A stretch of 64,000 nucleotides of DNA from Rhynchospora pubera (Eukaryota > Streptophyta > Magnoliopsida > Poales > Cyperaceae): positions 29,323,432 through 29,387,431 of the forward strand of contig CM051461.1 in assembly GCA_028095005.1 (NCBI GenBank). The letters are read 5' to 3'. Position 1 is the stretch's first letter. Each line of letters begins with the position of its first letter. Position numbers and translations under genes: made by a program. The notes under the pieces are model-generated. The model saw nothing but the letters and a program-made list of their open reading frames with translations, did no database searches and was not told where the DNA came from. Positions 49,345 through 61,066 of this stretch are shown here, in pieces.

Positions 49345-50393
49345 TAGACCTGTCAACGGCTGGCGTTTGCCGTTATGCCGTGACGTTAAAAATAAACATA
49401 ACGATTAACGATAGGGGATTTTTGTTTCGTTAATCAAACGATACGTAAATGGTTTAGGGTTTTTATATCGTTTAATTAACGAAACAGAAACGATTCAGGT
49501 GTCTGCCGTTTTCGTTAAACTGTTTTACCGTATAGCATTTGATGGGCTTAGAATAGTTAGAATAACAGAAGAAGGGCGGAGGAAACAAGGCGCCTCATTT
49601 ATTTCTGCTACTTACTCGATCCAGTCGCTATGAAACCTAAAGTCCGCCGCTCGACTCTCTATCTTCTCCTCCTTTTTCCTTCTCTCTTGCGCAGCCGTAT
49701 GTGACTAGCACCACCCTCTTACCACTCCTCCTGCGCAGCCACAAGGACCAGCGCCACCCTCCACTACACGACGGCGGCGGATGGCGGCGTCATCATATCT
49801 CGCGTGGAAGATTTTCGCCTTTGAGAAGTTGGGGGGAGGAGATCTGGTGGCGGATCCCACACTCCAGTGCTGATGAGGAGTAGAGAAAGATTGTTTATGG
49901 GATGGGGGTGGGGCCAGCTTTGGCAATGGGATGGGATTGATGAGCATGGGGTGGACGATCTAGCTAATCAGGTGACTTCTCTGTATTTGGGGATGTTTGT
50001 TAATTTTTTTTTATGAGAATGAGGATGGTTGTATAACTTGGGGACGATCTAATCATCAGATCTATGTAAATTTGTTTCTCAAAGAAGAATGATATTTTGT
50101 TTGACAAATTTCTTGGATAATTCATGAATTTTCTTTATTTTGTAGCAACTATTAATTAAAATATTTTCTTTGATAAAAAAAAAATATGTGTGGTGCCGTA
50201 GTTCTTCCTTCTCAATCACATAAACGTTAAATCGTTTAAATCGTTTACTTAAATGAAACGATTAACGAAATTTATTTTTGTGCCGTATGATAAATGATTT
50301 GGTTAACGATAACATACTCCGTACCGTATATTTAAACATAACGATAACGATTAGGGGCATTTCCGTGACCATTAGCCACGTTTGACAGGTCTA
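49345..50393. mobile_element. hAT-type non-autonomous element (TAGACCTGTCA family), long form
   Basis: 1049 bp with ends tagacctgtcaacgg and cgtttgacaggtcta and the perfect 8-bp duplication agtatggg (49337-49344, 50394-50401). Subterminal regions repeat cgttaa/cgattaacg. The centre (about 49600-49960) is GC-rich and unlike the rest; it may be a captured gene leader or part of the autonomous parent. Short frames there have no recognised domain. Confidence 0.88.
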
Positions 50394-50415
50394 AGTATGG
50401 GCTAATGGGCGTGAT

Positions 50416-50724
50416 TAGGCCGGTCAGTATTCCGTTCCGTTCCGTCCAAACAGAACGTTAAACGGAAGAGATTTCAGTTTCGTTTTTTAAAACGGAACGA
50501 AAACGAAACTGAAATTTATAAATGTTACTGAAACAGAAAATGAAATTCTGCTTAAATTAATGGTAAGTTGGTAACCGAAGGACGAAATGTTAAAAGGAAT
50601 GGAAAAACTGTTACGTTTGACGAAACAGAATGTTAAACGGAATCAATTTCAATTTCGTTGACTGGAACGGAACGAAAATGAAACAGATCTATTCCTCGTT
50701 CCGTTTCAACGTTTGACAGGTCTA
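50416..50724. mobile_element. hAT-type non-autonomous element, short form
   Basis: 309 bp with ends taggccggtcagtattcc and aacgtttgacaggtcta and the perfect 8-bp duplication ggcgtgat (50408-50415, 50725-50732). The right end matches the neighbour at 49345-50393. Inside are repeats of ttccgtt and aacggaac. Confidence 0.88.
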
Positions 50725-50732
50725 GGCGTGAT

Positions 50733-51978
50733 AAGAGCTTCTAAAATTTTAGTGACAAGGATGTTGATTTTCACAAGCTTTTGATTTCCATCGAAGTTGA
50801 AATATTGTGGTCCTTTGTGCCTTGTGGAAAACAAATATGAATCACATCTAGTGATTTCATTTGGTTGTTTGGATTATAAAATATTTTTTTTGCCGAGGAT
50901 TCAAAAAGTGGAGGCACGCACAAAATGGAGATAAACGCTCTGTTTTAATTTAAAATCCTTTTCTGTCATTGATGTGATTGTTTGTTTGTTCATTGATGCT
51001 ATAAAATCGGAGAACAATATATTTGTATATACTCTTAATGCTCAGGTAATTAAGAGCGCCTTGGATTGTGACTTCACCCAAATTATCACATTCAGATGTT
51101 CTTGGCAGCAGCTGCCAAAGTACTAAAATCTCTTTTCCTTTAAGTGGACGATGCATATGAAGATAATTATCTTTTTGTCCTCTAATAAGCTTACCCATAA
51201 TTAGGACCCACTGGTTTTAGAGCTACACTGCCAAATTGTTGGATGCTGTTAGTATACAACATACGGTTGTTTACTACCTCTTTAATAGATTTAATAGATG
51301 CCACACCCCATCTATCACAATCATTTCATGGGCTCCATTATCTCTGGTGCTCTCTTAGACTATTTATCTGTCAGCAGACTCAGCACCTTGCAACTTCCAA
51401 TTAGGTTTCCCCTGGGGGTTCCTTTGTAGTTTGGAGGTATCACAAAATAAGTGCCATAATTCTGGTTTTCAATTATGTTGTTGTCGTCCCAACAACGGAG
51501 CTGTAGATAAAGAGCTAAATATTAACTTGCATAATTTTTTTTTCTTTTTGTTAGAGTTGTATTAAAGGTCTTTCTGTATATGCGTGTGTACATGGCTAAA
51601 TCTTCTAACTTTTGGGTGGGGACTGGGGACTGGGGAGGTTAGAAAGGTTTCTGAACTGGAACTACAGGTAACTTGAGATCCTGGTACCGGCTCATGTCCA
51701 GCATTACGCATATGCCACATCTGTCAACCCTTTTTTTTTTTTTTTTTTTTTTGGTATCTACTTGTTCTTCTGCTTTCAAGATATTACAGGCTTGAGGTTG
51801 AGGATGCCTTTGTTAAAATAAAGATTTCTTTACGTTAGTGGTAATCTTGTTTCGAGATTAATAATGACCTAATGATATGGAAGCAAAACAACAAAGACTA
51901 GAGCAGATGGCCCAGATGTTGACCAGCACGATAGACATTGACACACAAAATTCTCACAAACACACACCATGTTATACC
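50733..51978. other. Intergenic DNA
   Basis: No gene supported. A run of 22 T lies at 51731-51752. Confidence 0.45.
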
Positions 51979-51983
51979 ATTAT

Positions 51984-52666
51984 TGTTAAGAATTCGAGCG
52001 TCTACGCAGCGGAAGTTAGATTTTAGGTTCGAGGAGGCACGATCCAAATACAACTTGCACAAGAACCGTGCCCCTTAGGAATAGTCAGCACGGAAATCTC
52101 AGTACAAATAATTCACATAAATAGATACAAGAGACACGAATATTTAACGAGATTCAGCACCAACTTGGTGACTACGTCCTCCACACACACGCACACTTTT
52201 TCTATTATTTTATGTTAATGTCTGAGATACATATCAAATGGAGAAGATGAATATTAATTAGGAAACTATCCTATAGAGACACACATCTCTTTTCCAATTA
52301 TTCCTCATTATTTCTTTTTTATTTCTTTACAATTTTGTATCCTCACACAAGGAAACATAGCCTCTGGACGTGCTAGCCTTATTTCCAAGTTAAGGCAGTC
52401 TAGAACCTTCCTTCTATCACCAAAGACACGTCATTCTGGGTACCATTCGGCCACGTGTTCGGGATAACATTCGGCCGAACACTAGGCCGAACACAGAGCC
52501 GAATGCCCTATTCTTGATCTTCTGTGGCAGCACACACTGTCACACTTCATGTTTTAACACTCTTCCTCAAGTGTACAACTTGTGATGACAACTTTTCAAT
52601 TTTATTTTAATAATTTAGTGCCACGCATTCGATTCATAATTTGTTCTTTTGTAGCACTTTCTCACA
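51984..52666. mobile_element. Solo LTR, copy 2
   Basis: 683 bp, same start (tgttaagaattcgagcg), same end and same orientation as the copy at 12962-13644. The flanks attat and aatat (51979-51983, 52667-52671) differ by one base and are a likely 5-bp duplication. Numerous single-base differences from copy 1 show two independent insertions. Confidence 0.75.
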
Positions 52667-52960
52667 AATATTATATCTCAATAAAGCCTGTCTCTCAGTC
52701 AAAATACGCAAATGTATGTTGCTCCCGTTCCTAGTGGAATGCAAGGGAAGATTTACGATTTATTTTATTATTTTTTCAACAATGCCATAAGGCTGCAGAA
52801 GCACCCAATTACTAAAAACCTCTTACATTCCTCAAAAGGCAAATTAAGAATATAGTAGGGAAAGTGTTCCAAGATAAAGCTATTTCTTCAATTCGTTCAT
52901 CATGAGCCAGATAGTGTGCCACTTTTTTTGATTGGAGATAGTGTGCCACTTGGTTCCTGT

Positions 52961-53511
52961 CAAAGGTTTAAATAGCGGATAGCGGACTCGTAGCGGACAT
53001 GCTAATATCATAGCGGATAGCGGATAGCAGGTATTTAACGGCCGCTATCGGACCATAACGGATTTGCACACACAAGTGTATTTTGAAGGTCTAGTTTAGT
53101 CTAAAATAAAAAATTAAAATAATTTCAAGCAACTAATTAACACTAATTAAAATTATATTTATTTTCTATGCATATTTGACCATTAAATTTTAAGAATTTG
53201 AAAATGTTCAAAACATAAAAATTGTGGCCAATTTTGTAAACTTTCCATAGAACTTTGAATCATGTCAATCGGAGTTCGTATGCGAAAGTTATGTCCAAAA
53301 TATTATTGCTATATCAGCAAATTATAAACTGCATCGCTATTTTCGCTATTATACCGCTATATTACCCGCTATTTTCCGCTATTTCACCGCTATACCCCGC
53401 TATTTCCCGCTATAGGTCGCGCTATCGGACAGGCCGCTAAATCTGTAGCGTTGTAGCGGTGTACCAAATAGCACCGCTATAGCGGCTGCTACGGCCGTAT
53501 TTAAACCTATG
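52961..53511. mobile_element. hAT-type element, same family as the NCED insertion
   Basis: 551 bp from caaaggtttaaatagcgg to atttaaacctatg, with the perfect 8-bp duplication gttcctgt (52953-52960, 53512-53519). The left 115 bases and the gcgctatcggacaggccgc region near the right end match the element at 9018-9827; the centre is shorter and unrelated. Subterminal ccgctat repeats are dense. Confidence 0.92.
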
Positions 53512-53533
53512 GTTCCTGTTGTTTACTTAGGAC

Positions 53534-53971
53534 CAAGCTTCTAAATTTCGGCGAAATAACGGCGAAATAATAGAAATAGCGATATTTTGTGTCAACCCGC
53601 ATGAACGTTACAGTCTTAATTGAGAAAATTACGTAACGCGTTATTTCAGTTATTTCGGCGATATAACGCGTTATTTCAGTTATTTCGGCAAAATAACAAG
53701 CTGTTATTGCTACTATTGTTAAATTGGTACAAGCTGCTACTGCTACTCAATATTGGTACACTGCAGTATATTGAATTTGGTATGGTCGTATGCTATTTGT
53801 ATGGAGTATTGGAGATGTATAAACATATAAATTGATAGTTATAGAATTGATGTGTGTCAAACTTTGAAAAAAATACTACACCGTTATATCGCCGTTATAA
53901 CATCGAAATAACACCAAAATAACATGTGGACCTGGACCGTCATACCGAAAAAACCGAAATTTAAAAACTTG
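53534..53971. mobile_element. hAT-type MITE (CAAGYTTNTAAATTTCGG ends)
   Basis: 438 bp from caagcttctaaatttcgg to ccgaaatttaaaaacttg, with the perfect 8-bp duplication cttaggac (53526-53533, 53972-53979). Internal direct repeats of cgcgttatttcagttatttc are present. It lies 22 bases from the previous element. Confidence 0.9.
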
Positions 53972-54130
53972 CTTAGGACAATACTGACGAAATCTGTGAA
54001 TAGTTGTTTTTGCATTAACAGGACCCAAGCATTCTAGGAGATGTTACTGCATTTGCCACCTTCAGAGAGTAAGTCGCTATATCATAGCCATAGGCCTTCA
54101 AATTTGTCAAGGAATTTCAGCCCTTGTAAC

Positions 54131-54955
54131 TAGTGTTTACCATTTACCCGGCGGGTCAGACCCGACCCGGGATAAACCCGGTCTTTTTTCCGGACCGGCC
54201 CGGATCGTGCATGGAACGGGGTGGATCGAGGGGGTGGTACGGGTCGGGTTTATCAAGGGTTTGGGTCGCATTTTTTAGTATAGACCCGTGTTAACCCGTC
54301 CCATCTTAATCCGTGGACCGGACCGGACCGACCCTTAAACCCGCCCTAAACCCGTAATAAATCCTTAAACCCGTCTAAAGTCTAAACCCAACCCCTAATT
54401 CTATAAAAAAAATAGACTACAAAATTATTTTATTATTAACTATATTTGAATTTGTTCAATTAATTATTTATTCTATATATATTATTAGACATAATATATT
54501 TTAGCTAATTTTTATAACTTATATTTTACAATTTTTTGTTATCGAACCATCAACAATAAAAAAAAGAAAACATTAAAAATTACAAATCAAATTTAAAATA
54601 AAATATATTCAAGATTGACTACAAAATTATACTTAATTATTTGATCTATAAATAAAATATATTTTAACGAATTTTTATATATTTATTTAACAAATTTTTG
54701 AGATGAAAACAATGAAAAAAGAAACAAATTTAAAATCTGAAAAAAACCGTTCTTGGACCGTCCATGGACCGGACCGGCCCGCCTTTACCCGTCCGGTTCA
54801 CCTAGGGACGGGTCTATCAAGGGTTTGAGTCTAAGTTTGAGAGGTGGACCGTGCTAACCCGTCCTGTTTTAACCCGTAAACCTGTGACCCCGTGGCCCGT
54901 GATAATCCGTGGACCGTGGGGATTTGGACCGGACCGGACCGTTTAGTAAACCCTA
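54131..54955. mobile_element. Probable hAT-type element rich in ACCCG/GGACCG repeats
   Basis: Ends tagtgtttaccatttaccc and the complement of gtttagtaaacccta are imperfect inverted repeats. The subterminal regions hold many gaccggaccg and aaacccg motifs, with an AT-rich centre. Flanks cttgtaac and cttgatat agree at only five of eight positions, so the duplication is uncertain and the insertion probably old. Confidence 0.6.
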
Positions 54956-55289
54956 CTTGATATGTTAAATGAAGTCTTAAGTACGTCTATAGTTAATAAC
55001 TTAATATATAGAGAAAGAGCAATGGAAGGGTGTCCTTTTGAAAGGGGATATACAATAAAATCGTGAGTATTAAACGATATTGCAATGCAAAATTGATTTT
55101 TCAAAATTTTCTGTTATTTCTTTCACGACATGACACGCATAAGCCCTTGGCAGTCTTAAGGGTCTTCATACGCTAGTGGACAACAACCACGTAAAGAAAC
55201 TAATTCTGCCACACTATTCAAGACCACGGTGCCAGACCAACTGCCACACGTTGAATTCTCCACGGAATTAACGGTGCTTCACTCTCAAT

Positions 55290-55732
55290 CAGTGTTTTAA
55301 ATACCCTACCGGACCGGCCGGTTCAACCGGTTAAACCGCGAACCAGATCCTGCTCCGGTAGGGTAAACCCATAATACCGTATAACTGTTGAACCGGGAAT
55401 AACCGGATGATAACTGGGTAAACCGGGTAAATTATGAACCGGAGATGGCGAACCGTTCTTGGACCAGTCGGGAAACAAACCAAATTGAACCAACCGACTA
55501 AGGAAATGTATCACAAAAATTACTTGCTTGAGCGGAGAATCGAACTCCTCCCCCACTCTTTCAATGGCATCAACTATTACCACTGGGCCAAGAGTGACTT
55601 TATGTTAGAGTAAGCCATGAAATCCATATATTATTATTTCCGGTTTTTAAACCGGTATACCCTGGTAATATCGATAAACCCCATACCGGCTGTTCCACCG
55701 GTTTGACAGCCGGTACGGTATTTAAAACATTG
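55290..55732. mobile_element. hAT-type MITE with ACCGG-rich ends
   Basis: 443 bp from cagtgttttaaataccctac to gtacggtatttaaaacattg, with the perfect 8-bp duplication ctctcaat (55282-55289, 55733-55740). The inner ends carry accggccggtt repeats. A tRNA-like segment sits in its middle. Confidence 0.9.
55526..55600 (-). repeat. tRNA-like segment with A-box and B-box
   Basis: On the minus strand tggcccagtggtaa (55590-55577) and ggagttcgattctcc (55548-55534) match RNA polymerase III A- and B-box consensus at tRNA-like spacing. The outer ends do not form an acceptor stem, so it is a SINE head or tRNA pseudogene carried by the surrounding element, not a working tRNA. Confidence 0.5.
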
Positions 55733-55740
55733 CTCTCAAT

Positions 55741-57645
55741 TTAAGAAATGGTATTCCTCCTCTCATCTGAACTTTTCTCTGGTATTTCTCTTTAACATAG
55801 GATAGGAATAGCACACTGTCTGATAAGTTCTGTTCCGATTCTGAATATAAAAAGAGAGGAGACTACTAATAACCACAGGATGTGACTAGAGGGTGCGAGC
55901 GAAGTCAAACGGTCCGCTGGAGAAACAAAAATTCTAATGACTGAAGAAAAGTAAGGAACGACCATATTTTGCAGCAAAACTGATGTTAATACTTAATACT
56001 GACGAATGAGCCAAACAATTTCAAAACAATTGTTTAAAGAAAGTTTAGAGGAAAATACGGAAATGTTCAGACCAAAGGTTGTTCGGATCAAATTATATGT
56101 GTTGCCCGAATCATTCCCCTCTGTTATATTAACAGAAGGTAACCGCATTAACTTTAGTATTTAAAATGTTTACCTTCTGTGGGTATCTAATCGTCTTCGA
56201 TTCTCAGAGAAGAATGAAAATCCAACATTCCAAATGGGAACTAAAATTATATAATTTTGGTCTTAATGCGAACATAATTATTTTAAAGACTGAAAATTAA
56301 AATTATTAAATTATTTGACAAAAGAATTATTATACAAGTTTGTAACATCCTAAAACTTCTAAAACACAATATCCTAATGTGATGCTTATGTCTTTGCTGC
56401 TTCGTCTGTTGACACCTGACCATATTCCGAATTCCCCTCTTCCTCTATACCGCTATTAATTTGCTAGAAAAAAAATATATATGGAAAAAAAAAAGGATGA
56501 ATAGAGAAGTTTGGATTCTGATTGATAATTTGATTTTTATTCAGGTTCGGATTCCTAATTCTACGTCACTTATGAATTTTGAGCAACTATTTGCGATTGA
56601 AATGAAGTGTATTTTATGACAGCTTTGAAATAATGATTGTGTTTTCTCTTAATTGAAATCAGGGATTATTTGGAAATTTCAGAATTTACTAGTGATCTTA
56701 TAAAAATTGAATTATATGATTGTGACTGTTGGAGACGTTATGGAAACTGACTTATGATGAATATTTATTTTTATATATATATATATGATGAATATCTTAA
56801 TGGAGTTAACAGTACGATTCATTGGAAGTTTATAGTGGCATTGTAATTTGCGGAATCGTCTGATATCAGGAATATAAGCGATAATGATAGTTTAATTTTC
56901 CAACTGCAGTTAGCTGTCGTATTTAAGTAGGAAGTGTGCCCACCTGATGGTTAGGCAAATAAATTATGAAATATATAATTTTGTCTTTTAGGCAGTAATT
57001 AATTATATACTCCAATATTAATTACCATACATATATAAATTTAAAAATTAACCGTCAATAACTTTTTCATCTGTCATCTACACCACAAATTAAATTAGTC
57101 TTTAAAAATCAATGGTCTAAATTTTGAAATCCAGGGACTTATTTACACAATTAGTAATGAGTGTGCAAACTACTACTTATTAAGATTTTGGAGTGATTTA
57201 TTTTTTTTTTCGATTTGCGGCTGACATGGGTTGATGAGTCATGACTCATGACTAAACTAACAAATAATTGGAACACTTTATTTGATTGTTCAATATGCTA
57301 TAGTACATTTCATTCTCTATATATACTATACTAAATCAAATCTATTCTAATTATGACAAAATCAAATCACATATTTTACGAAGATTGCAAAGAAAACTAT
57401 TCAAAATTCTATCATATTAAAATATTATCAAATCTATTACCGATTCTTTCCATATAAACGACGATCGATGCTCTTTCGATAAATTAATCAAGTGCGATTC
57501 CAAAAAAGAAATCTTTCGATCCCTCGAACCCTAGCGGGTAGGCTACCGCCACCGGCCCCTCCCGTCAATTTTTTCCCTCCTCTCTTCCTCTTCCCTTTTA
57601 AGTGCAACTGTTACAAAAGATGAGATCTGTTGGTGCGATGTGCAA
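55741..57645. other. AT-rich intergenic DNA
   Basis: No gene supported; contains poly-A and (at)n runs. Confidence 0.45.
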
Positions 57646-57653
57646 GCGTCGAA

Positions 57654-57830
57654 CAGGGGCGGAGCCAAGGTGGGGGCCCTGGTGGGCTTGGCCTCTCCAC
57701 ATTTTTAATTTGATTAATATTTATAAACTAAATTTAGTGAAAGTATGGATAATTATGTAGATTGGCCCCTTTAAAAAAGTAAAATTTACATATTGGCCCC
57801 ACTTAAGTTATTTTTCTGGCTTCGCCCCTG
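57654..57830. mobile_element. hAT-type MITE (CAGGGGCGGA family)
   Basis: 177 bp from caggggcggagccaagg to ctggcttcgcccctg; 8-bp duplication gcgtcgaa / acgtcgaa (57646-57653, 57831-57838) with one mismatch. Confidence 0.82.
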
Positions 57831-57981
57831 ACGTCGAATGTGTTGTCTCGCGTCGAGTGTCATGTATAGAACGCCTAAGATGCAGTGCGGCGGTCATAAG
57901 TTCGTGGTCCAACTGAGATGCTGCTTATTACTATATGATATGATAGATATATTTCTTATATATATGAGTGATCGACAACGC

Positions 57982-58214
57982 TGGATGTGTTTGTTACATA
58001 TTGGAATAGAATAGAATAAGAATTTGAATAAAGATTCTTTCTCCTCTCTCCTATTATTCCGAATAAGAATCTAATTCCACCATATAGGCGGTATTAGAAT
58101 AAAGGATTGAATAAACTTTAATTCGGAATAAGACTTATTTAAAATGTGTTTGATTTCATTCTGAATAATCCTTATTCAGAATAAAATTTATTCAACCAAA
58201 ATCAAACACACCCA
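57982..58214. mobile_element. MITE with GAATAAG-rich arms
   Basis: Ends tggatgtgtttgttac and atcaaacacaccca are inverted; arms are rich in gaataag and its complement. It resembles the elements at 838 and 1797 in style but not in centre. Target duplication not clear. Confidence 0.5.
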
Positions 58215-59110
58215 GTTCTTATATGAGTGACACTAAACAAGTGCAGTATAGGGATCGATTCACCTTGGCTCCCTGTTCCTCTTATTGTTGCATGGAAATT
58301 TTGTTTCCTATATTTATGATGATTATCAATTGATTTTTTCGGTTTAACCTGTTGGGTTTCGTTTCACAGTGATTCAAAATAATTAATAGTTTAGAGGTAA
58401 TATATACCATACAAGTGAGATTGGATTTTGAGAACATTGCCTGACAGATTTCGAACTCACAACCTCTGTTCACTTTTGCTGCTAAATTAAGATAAGTTCT
58501 CAAGAGAAGAAAATTTAATGAAAATGTATTGTTGAAAATATAGGGGAGACGGTAACTTTTTTCTCTAGCCCATCAACAATTGCGAGTTTGCAACGTATCT
58601 ATTATGATTTTTCTCTCTGACACATACATCCAACTTTTTAGAATTATATAAACACGAGCAGGATTTGAATTAAAGATATCTATTATTGTGAGTTAACGGA
58701 CAAAATTATAATCAAGTGCAAATCCAATCTTAATTACTAGAATTAAGGTGTTTTACTGGGTGAGATCGAAAAGTACTTTCACCAGCAACTAAAACTGCTG
58801 CACGATCGTCTTAATTAGGCATCTGCATTTTAAAAGGCCGCATAGGATTCAAAGAGTTTGGTGGAATGTTGTTGCTTAGTGTACACATCATGACGGGATC
58901 CACAGTTGTAAATAATTAAGGGGACCATTTTTAATTTCTGTGCTCAAATTTGGAGTTAATATATGAGCTGACATGAGCTGAACTATAATAAATTAGAAAT
59001 TTAAGAATAATTTTATAAGATTTAAATTAGCAATTTTAATATGGAGATAGTATATATATGATCTATCTAATATTATTTTAACAATGCAAGCAACATATAT
59101 AATTATATGG
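58215..59110. other. AT-rich intergenic DNA
   Basis: No gene supported. A ttcgaactcacaacctc motif near 58448 resembles the B-box-like remnants common in plant retroposons. Confidence 0.4.
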
Positions 59111-59614
59111 AATTACTTATCATCATCATCACAGATATTCCATCATTCTCTCATCCTCACCAACGCTTACCCAAACGTCACATATCCTACCTCCAAACCA
59201 GCGCTTACTCATCCCCTCCCCTCTTAATATCACTCACCCCCCTCACATCCTGACATCTACACTTGCCTTCTCTCTCCCTCTGCTTCACCTCACATCGATC
59301 CACCACACCTCTTGACACCTACTCATTTTTTTCAGGGCAACCACTATTTTTTTAGAACAATTAAAATATTTTACGATGACAATTAATATTTTTTCTAGGA
59401 TAATTAAACTATTTTTTAGAACAATTAATTTTTTTCATAACAATTAACCTACAATTACGTTACTTTACCCAGACTATTAATATTTTTTACTCTGACTATA
59501 CCATATTGACCAAGACAATTAATATGTTAATCGGGACAATTACATTATTTTACCCGGATAATTAATATTTTTATCCAGGACAATTAGTTATGTGCAAATT
59601 TTGGGAGGGACGGG

Positions 59615-60058
59615 CAGTGGCGGAGCTAGACAATTTTCTAGTGGGGTTCAATTAATTTATAATGGGGCCGTTTGGATCGTTTAGGAATAGGAGGAATTTC
59701 CTATTCCTAGGCATAAAGTATTGGAAAGTGTGTAATTTTGGAAAGAGTTTGGATTGTTTATAATAAATTTATTCCTCTTATTCCCATATGATCTAAACAG
59801 CCCCAATATTAATATTAGCATCCCACATTTAAATAAGTTCATACTTTTATTAATATATAAATTCATATTTATAATAATATATTTATAGTTTTAATGGGTT
59901 CAATCAATTAAATATGACGTATTTATTTATGAGGTTCAAATTAGTATACATGTAGAGAAAATCACGTTGTAAGTATATTATTTTATATGTAAATAGCAGT
60001 AATTTTTTTTCGAGTGGGGTCAATTGACCCTCCTTCCTTATACGTAGCTCCGCCACTG
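59615..60058. mobile_element. hAT-type MITE (CAGTGGCGGA family), hosting another MITE
   Basis: 444 bp from cagtggcggagctag to tagctccgccactg, with the perfect 8-bp duplication gggacggg (59607-59614, 60059-60066). A 141-bp MITE lies inside it. Confidence 0.9.
59664..59804. mobile_element. Short MITE nested in a hAT element
   Basis: 141 bp, ends ggggccgtttggatcg and tgatctaaacagcccc, flanked by aat on both sides. Close relative of 24193-24332 in length, ends and inner ctaggaataa/ctaggcataaa motifs. Confidence 0.75.
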
Positions 60059-60141
60059 GGGACGGGATCGGTGGCACTAGGACCCTGTTGAGGGGAGGGG
60101 GTTGGCATGAGGTGAGGATGAGGGAGGCAAACGTAGGTGAT

Positions 60142-60167
<26 letters not shown>
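60142..60167. repeat. (AG)13 microsatellite
   Basis: Uninterrupted ag repeat within the purine-rich arm of the foldback element. Confidence 0.95.
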
Positions 60168-60172
<5 letters not shown>

Positions 60173-60249
60173 ACGCATAGGGATTAGCGAACAGAAGGTC
60201 AGCAATTTAGAAAGAATATTAACTATTTAGAAAAAATATTAGCACTAGG

Positions 60250-61066
60250 ACCATTATATTTCAAAAACAGAAACTTACTAATGATAACGAGAGGAGAAAA
60301 ATTAGAGAAAACATGCAAAACTTTTTTCTTTATTGATAATGCATAATACGTCTTTTATTTACGTTATTTACCTCTAAATTACTTGCTACTTGATTTTACA
60401 TCATTACATGCTACTTGATTTTACATCATTACATGATTATCAAATTGTATTGAATTGATACCAATCTTTCTACGTTTTTTGTAAGCTAATTTTCACATAT
60501 ATCCTTAGATTTCATTATTCATTTTTTTTTTCATCTCTGATTTTTACTTAACAGATCAGTCTTCCTTTAACATCTCCTTTTCATCTCTGGTTTCATTATT
60601 CTAGCTATTTTTTATCTTGTTTGCATGATATATTAATAGAACAAATATCAAATTAACTATCACAGAAGATCAAGGTAAAGAAAAAATATTTTTATTCATT
60701 CTCCTTCGATTACGAAGAAAAATATTTTTATAGAAAGAAATATCAAAAGAAAAATGTTGTCTCTCGGGAAAACTTCTCATCACTGTGTTCATCCCCAACC
60801 AACCCATCCCCCCCCCCAAAAAAAAAAAAGAAAAGAAAATAATAATCTGATTTTACATCATTTTTTCCTTTTATTGCTTTTATTGTCGCTGAATATGTAT
60901 ACTTATGAGACGGGAAATCGGTAAATACTCTTCGAATTTTATCAAATTAAAAATATACCTCTCTAATTTTGAAGTCAGATATTTGTCCTTCCAAACATGT
61001 TAACTATGATTATTTAAGTATTTATACCTTATTAAAGCTTGTATGATATTTAAAATAAGGGAAAAT
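60250..61066. other. AT-rich intergenic DNA
   Basis: No gene supported. A 24-base unit (gctacttgattttacatcat...) is tandemly doubled at about 60387-60434. Confidence 0.5.

Larger units (their letters stand above)
59120..60240. mobile_element. Foldback element with degenerate tandem repeats, copy 2
   Basis: A pyrimidine-rich left part (about 59130-59330) mirrors the purine-rich right part (about 60060-60200), and 59340-59590 repeats ggacaattaat-type units many times. It resembles 2060-2765, and both start near ggaattactta. A hAT element (59615-60058) with a second MITE inside it has been inserted into the centre. Confidence 0.45.

Noticed and set aside
60142..60167. Short repeats as a possible CRISPR-like or satellite array
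   Set aside because: Simple AG microsatellite in a eukaryotic genome; no spacer structure anywhere in the window.
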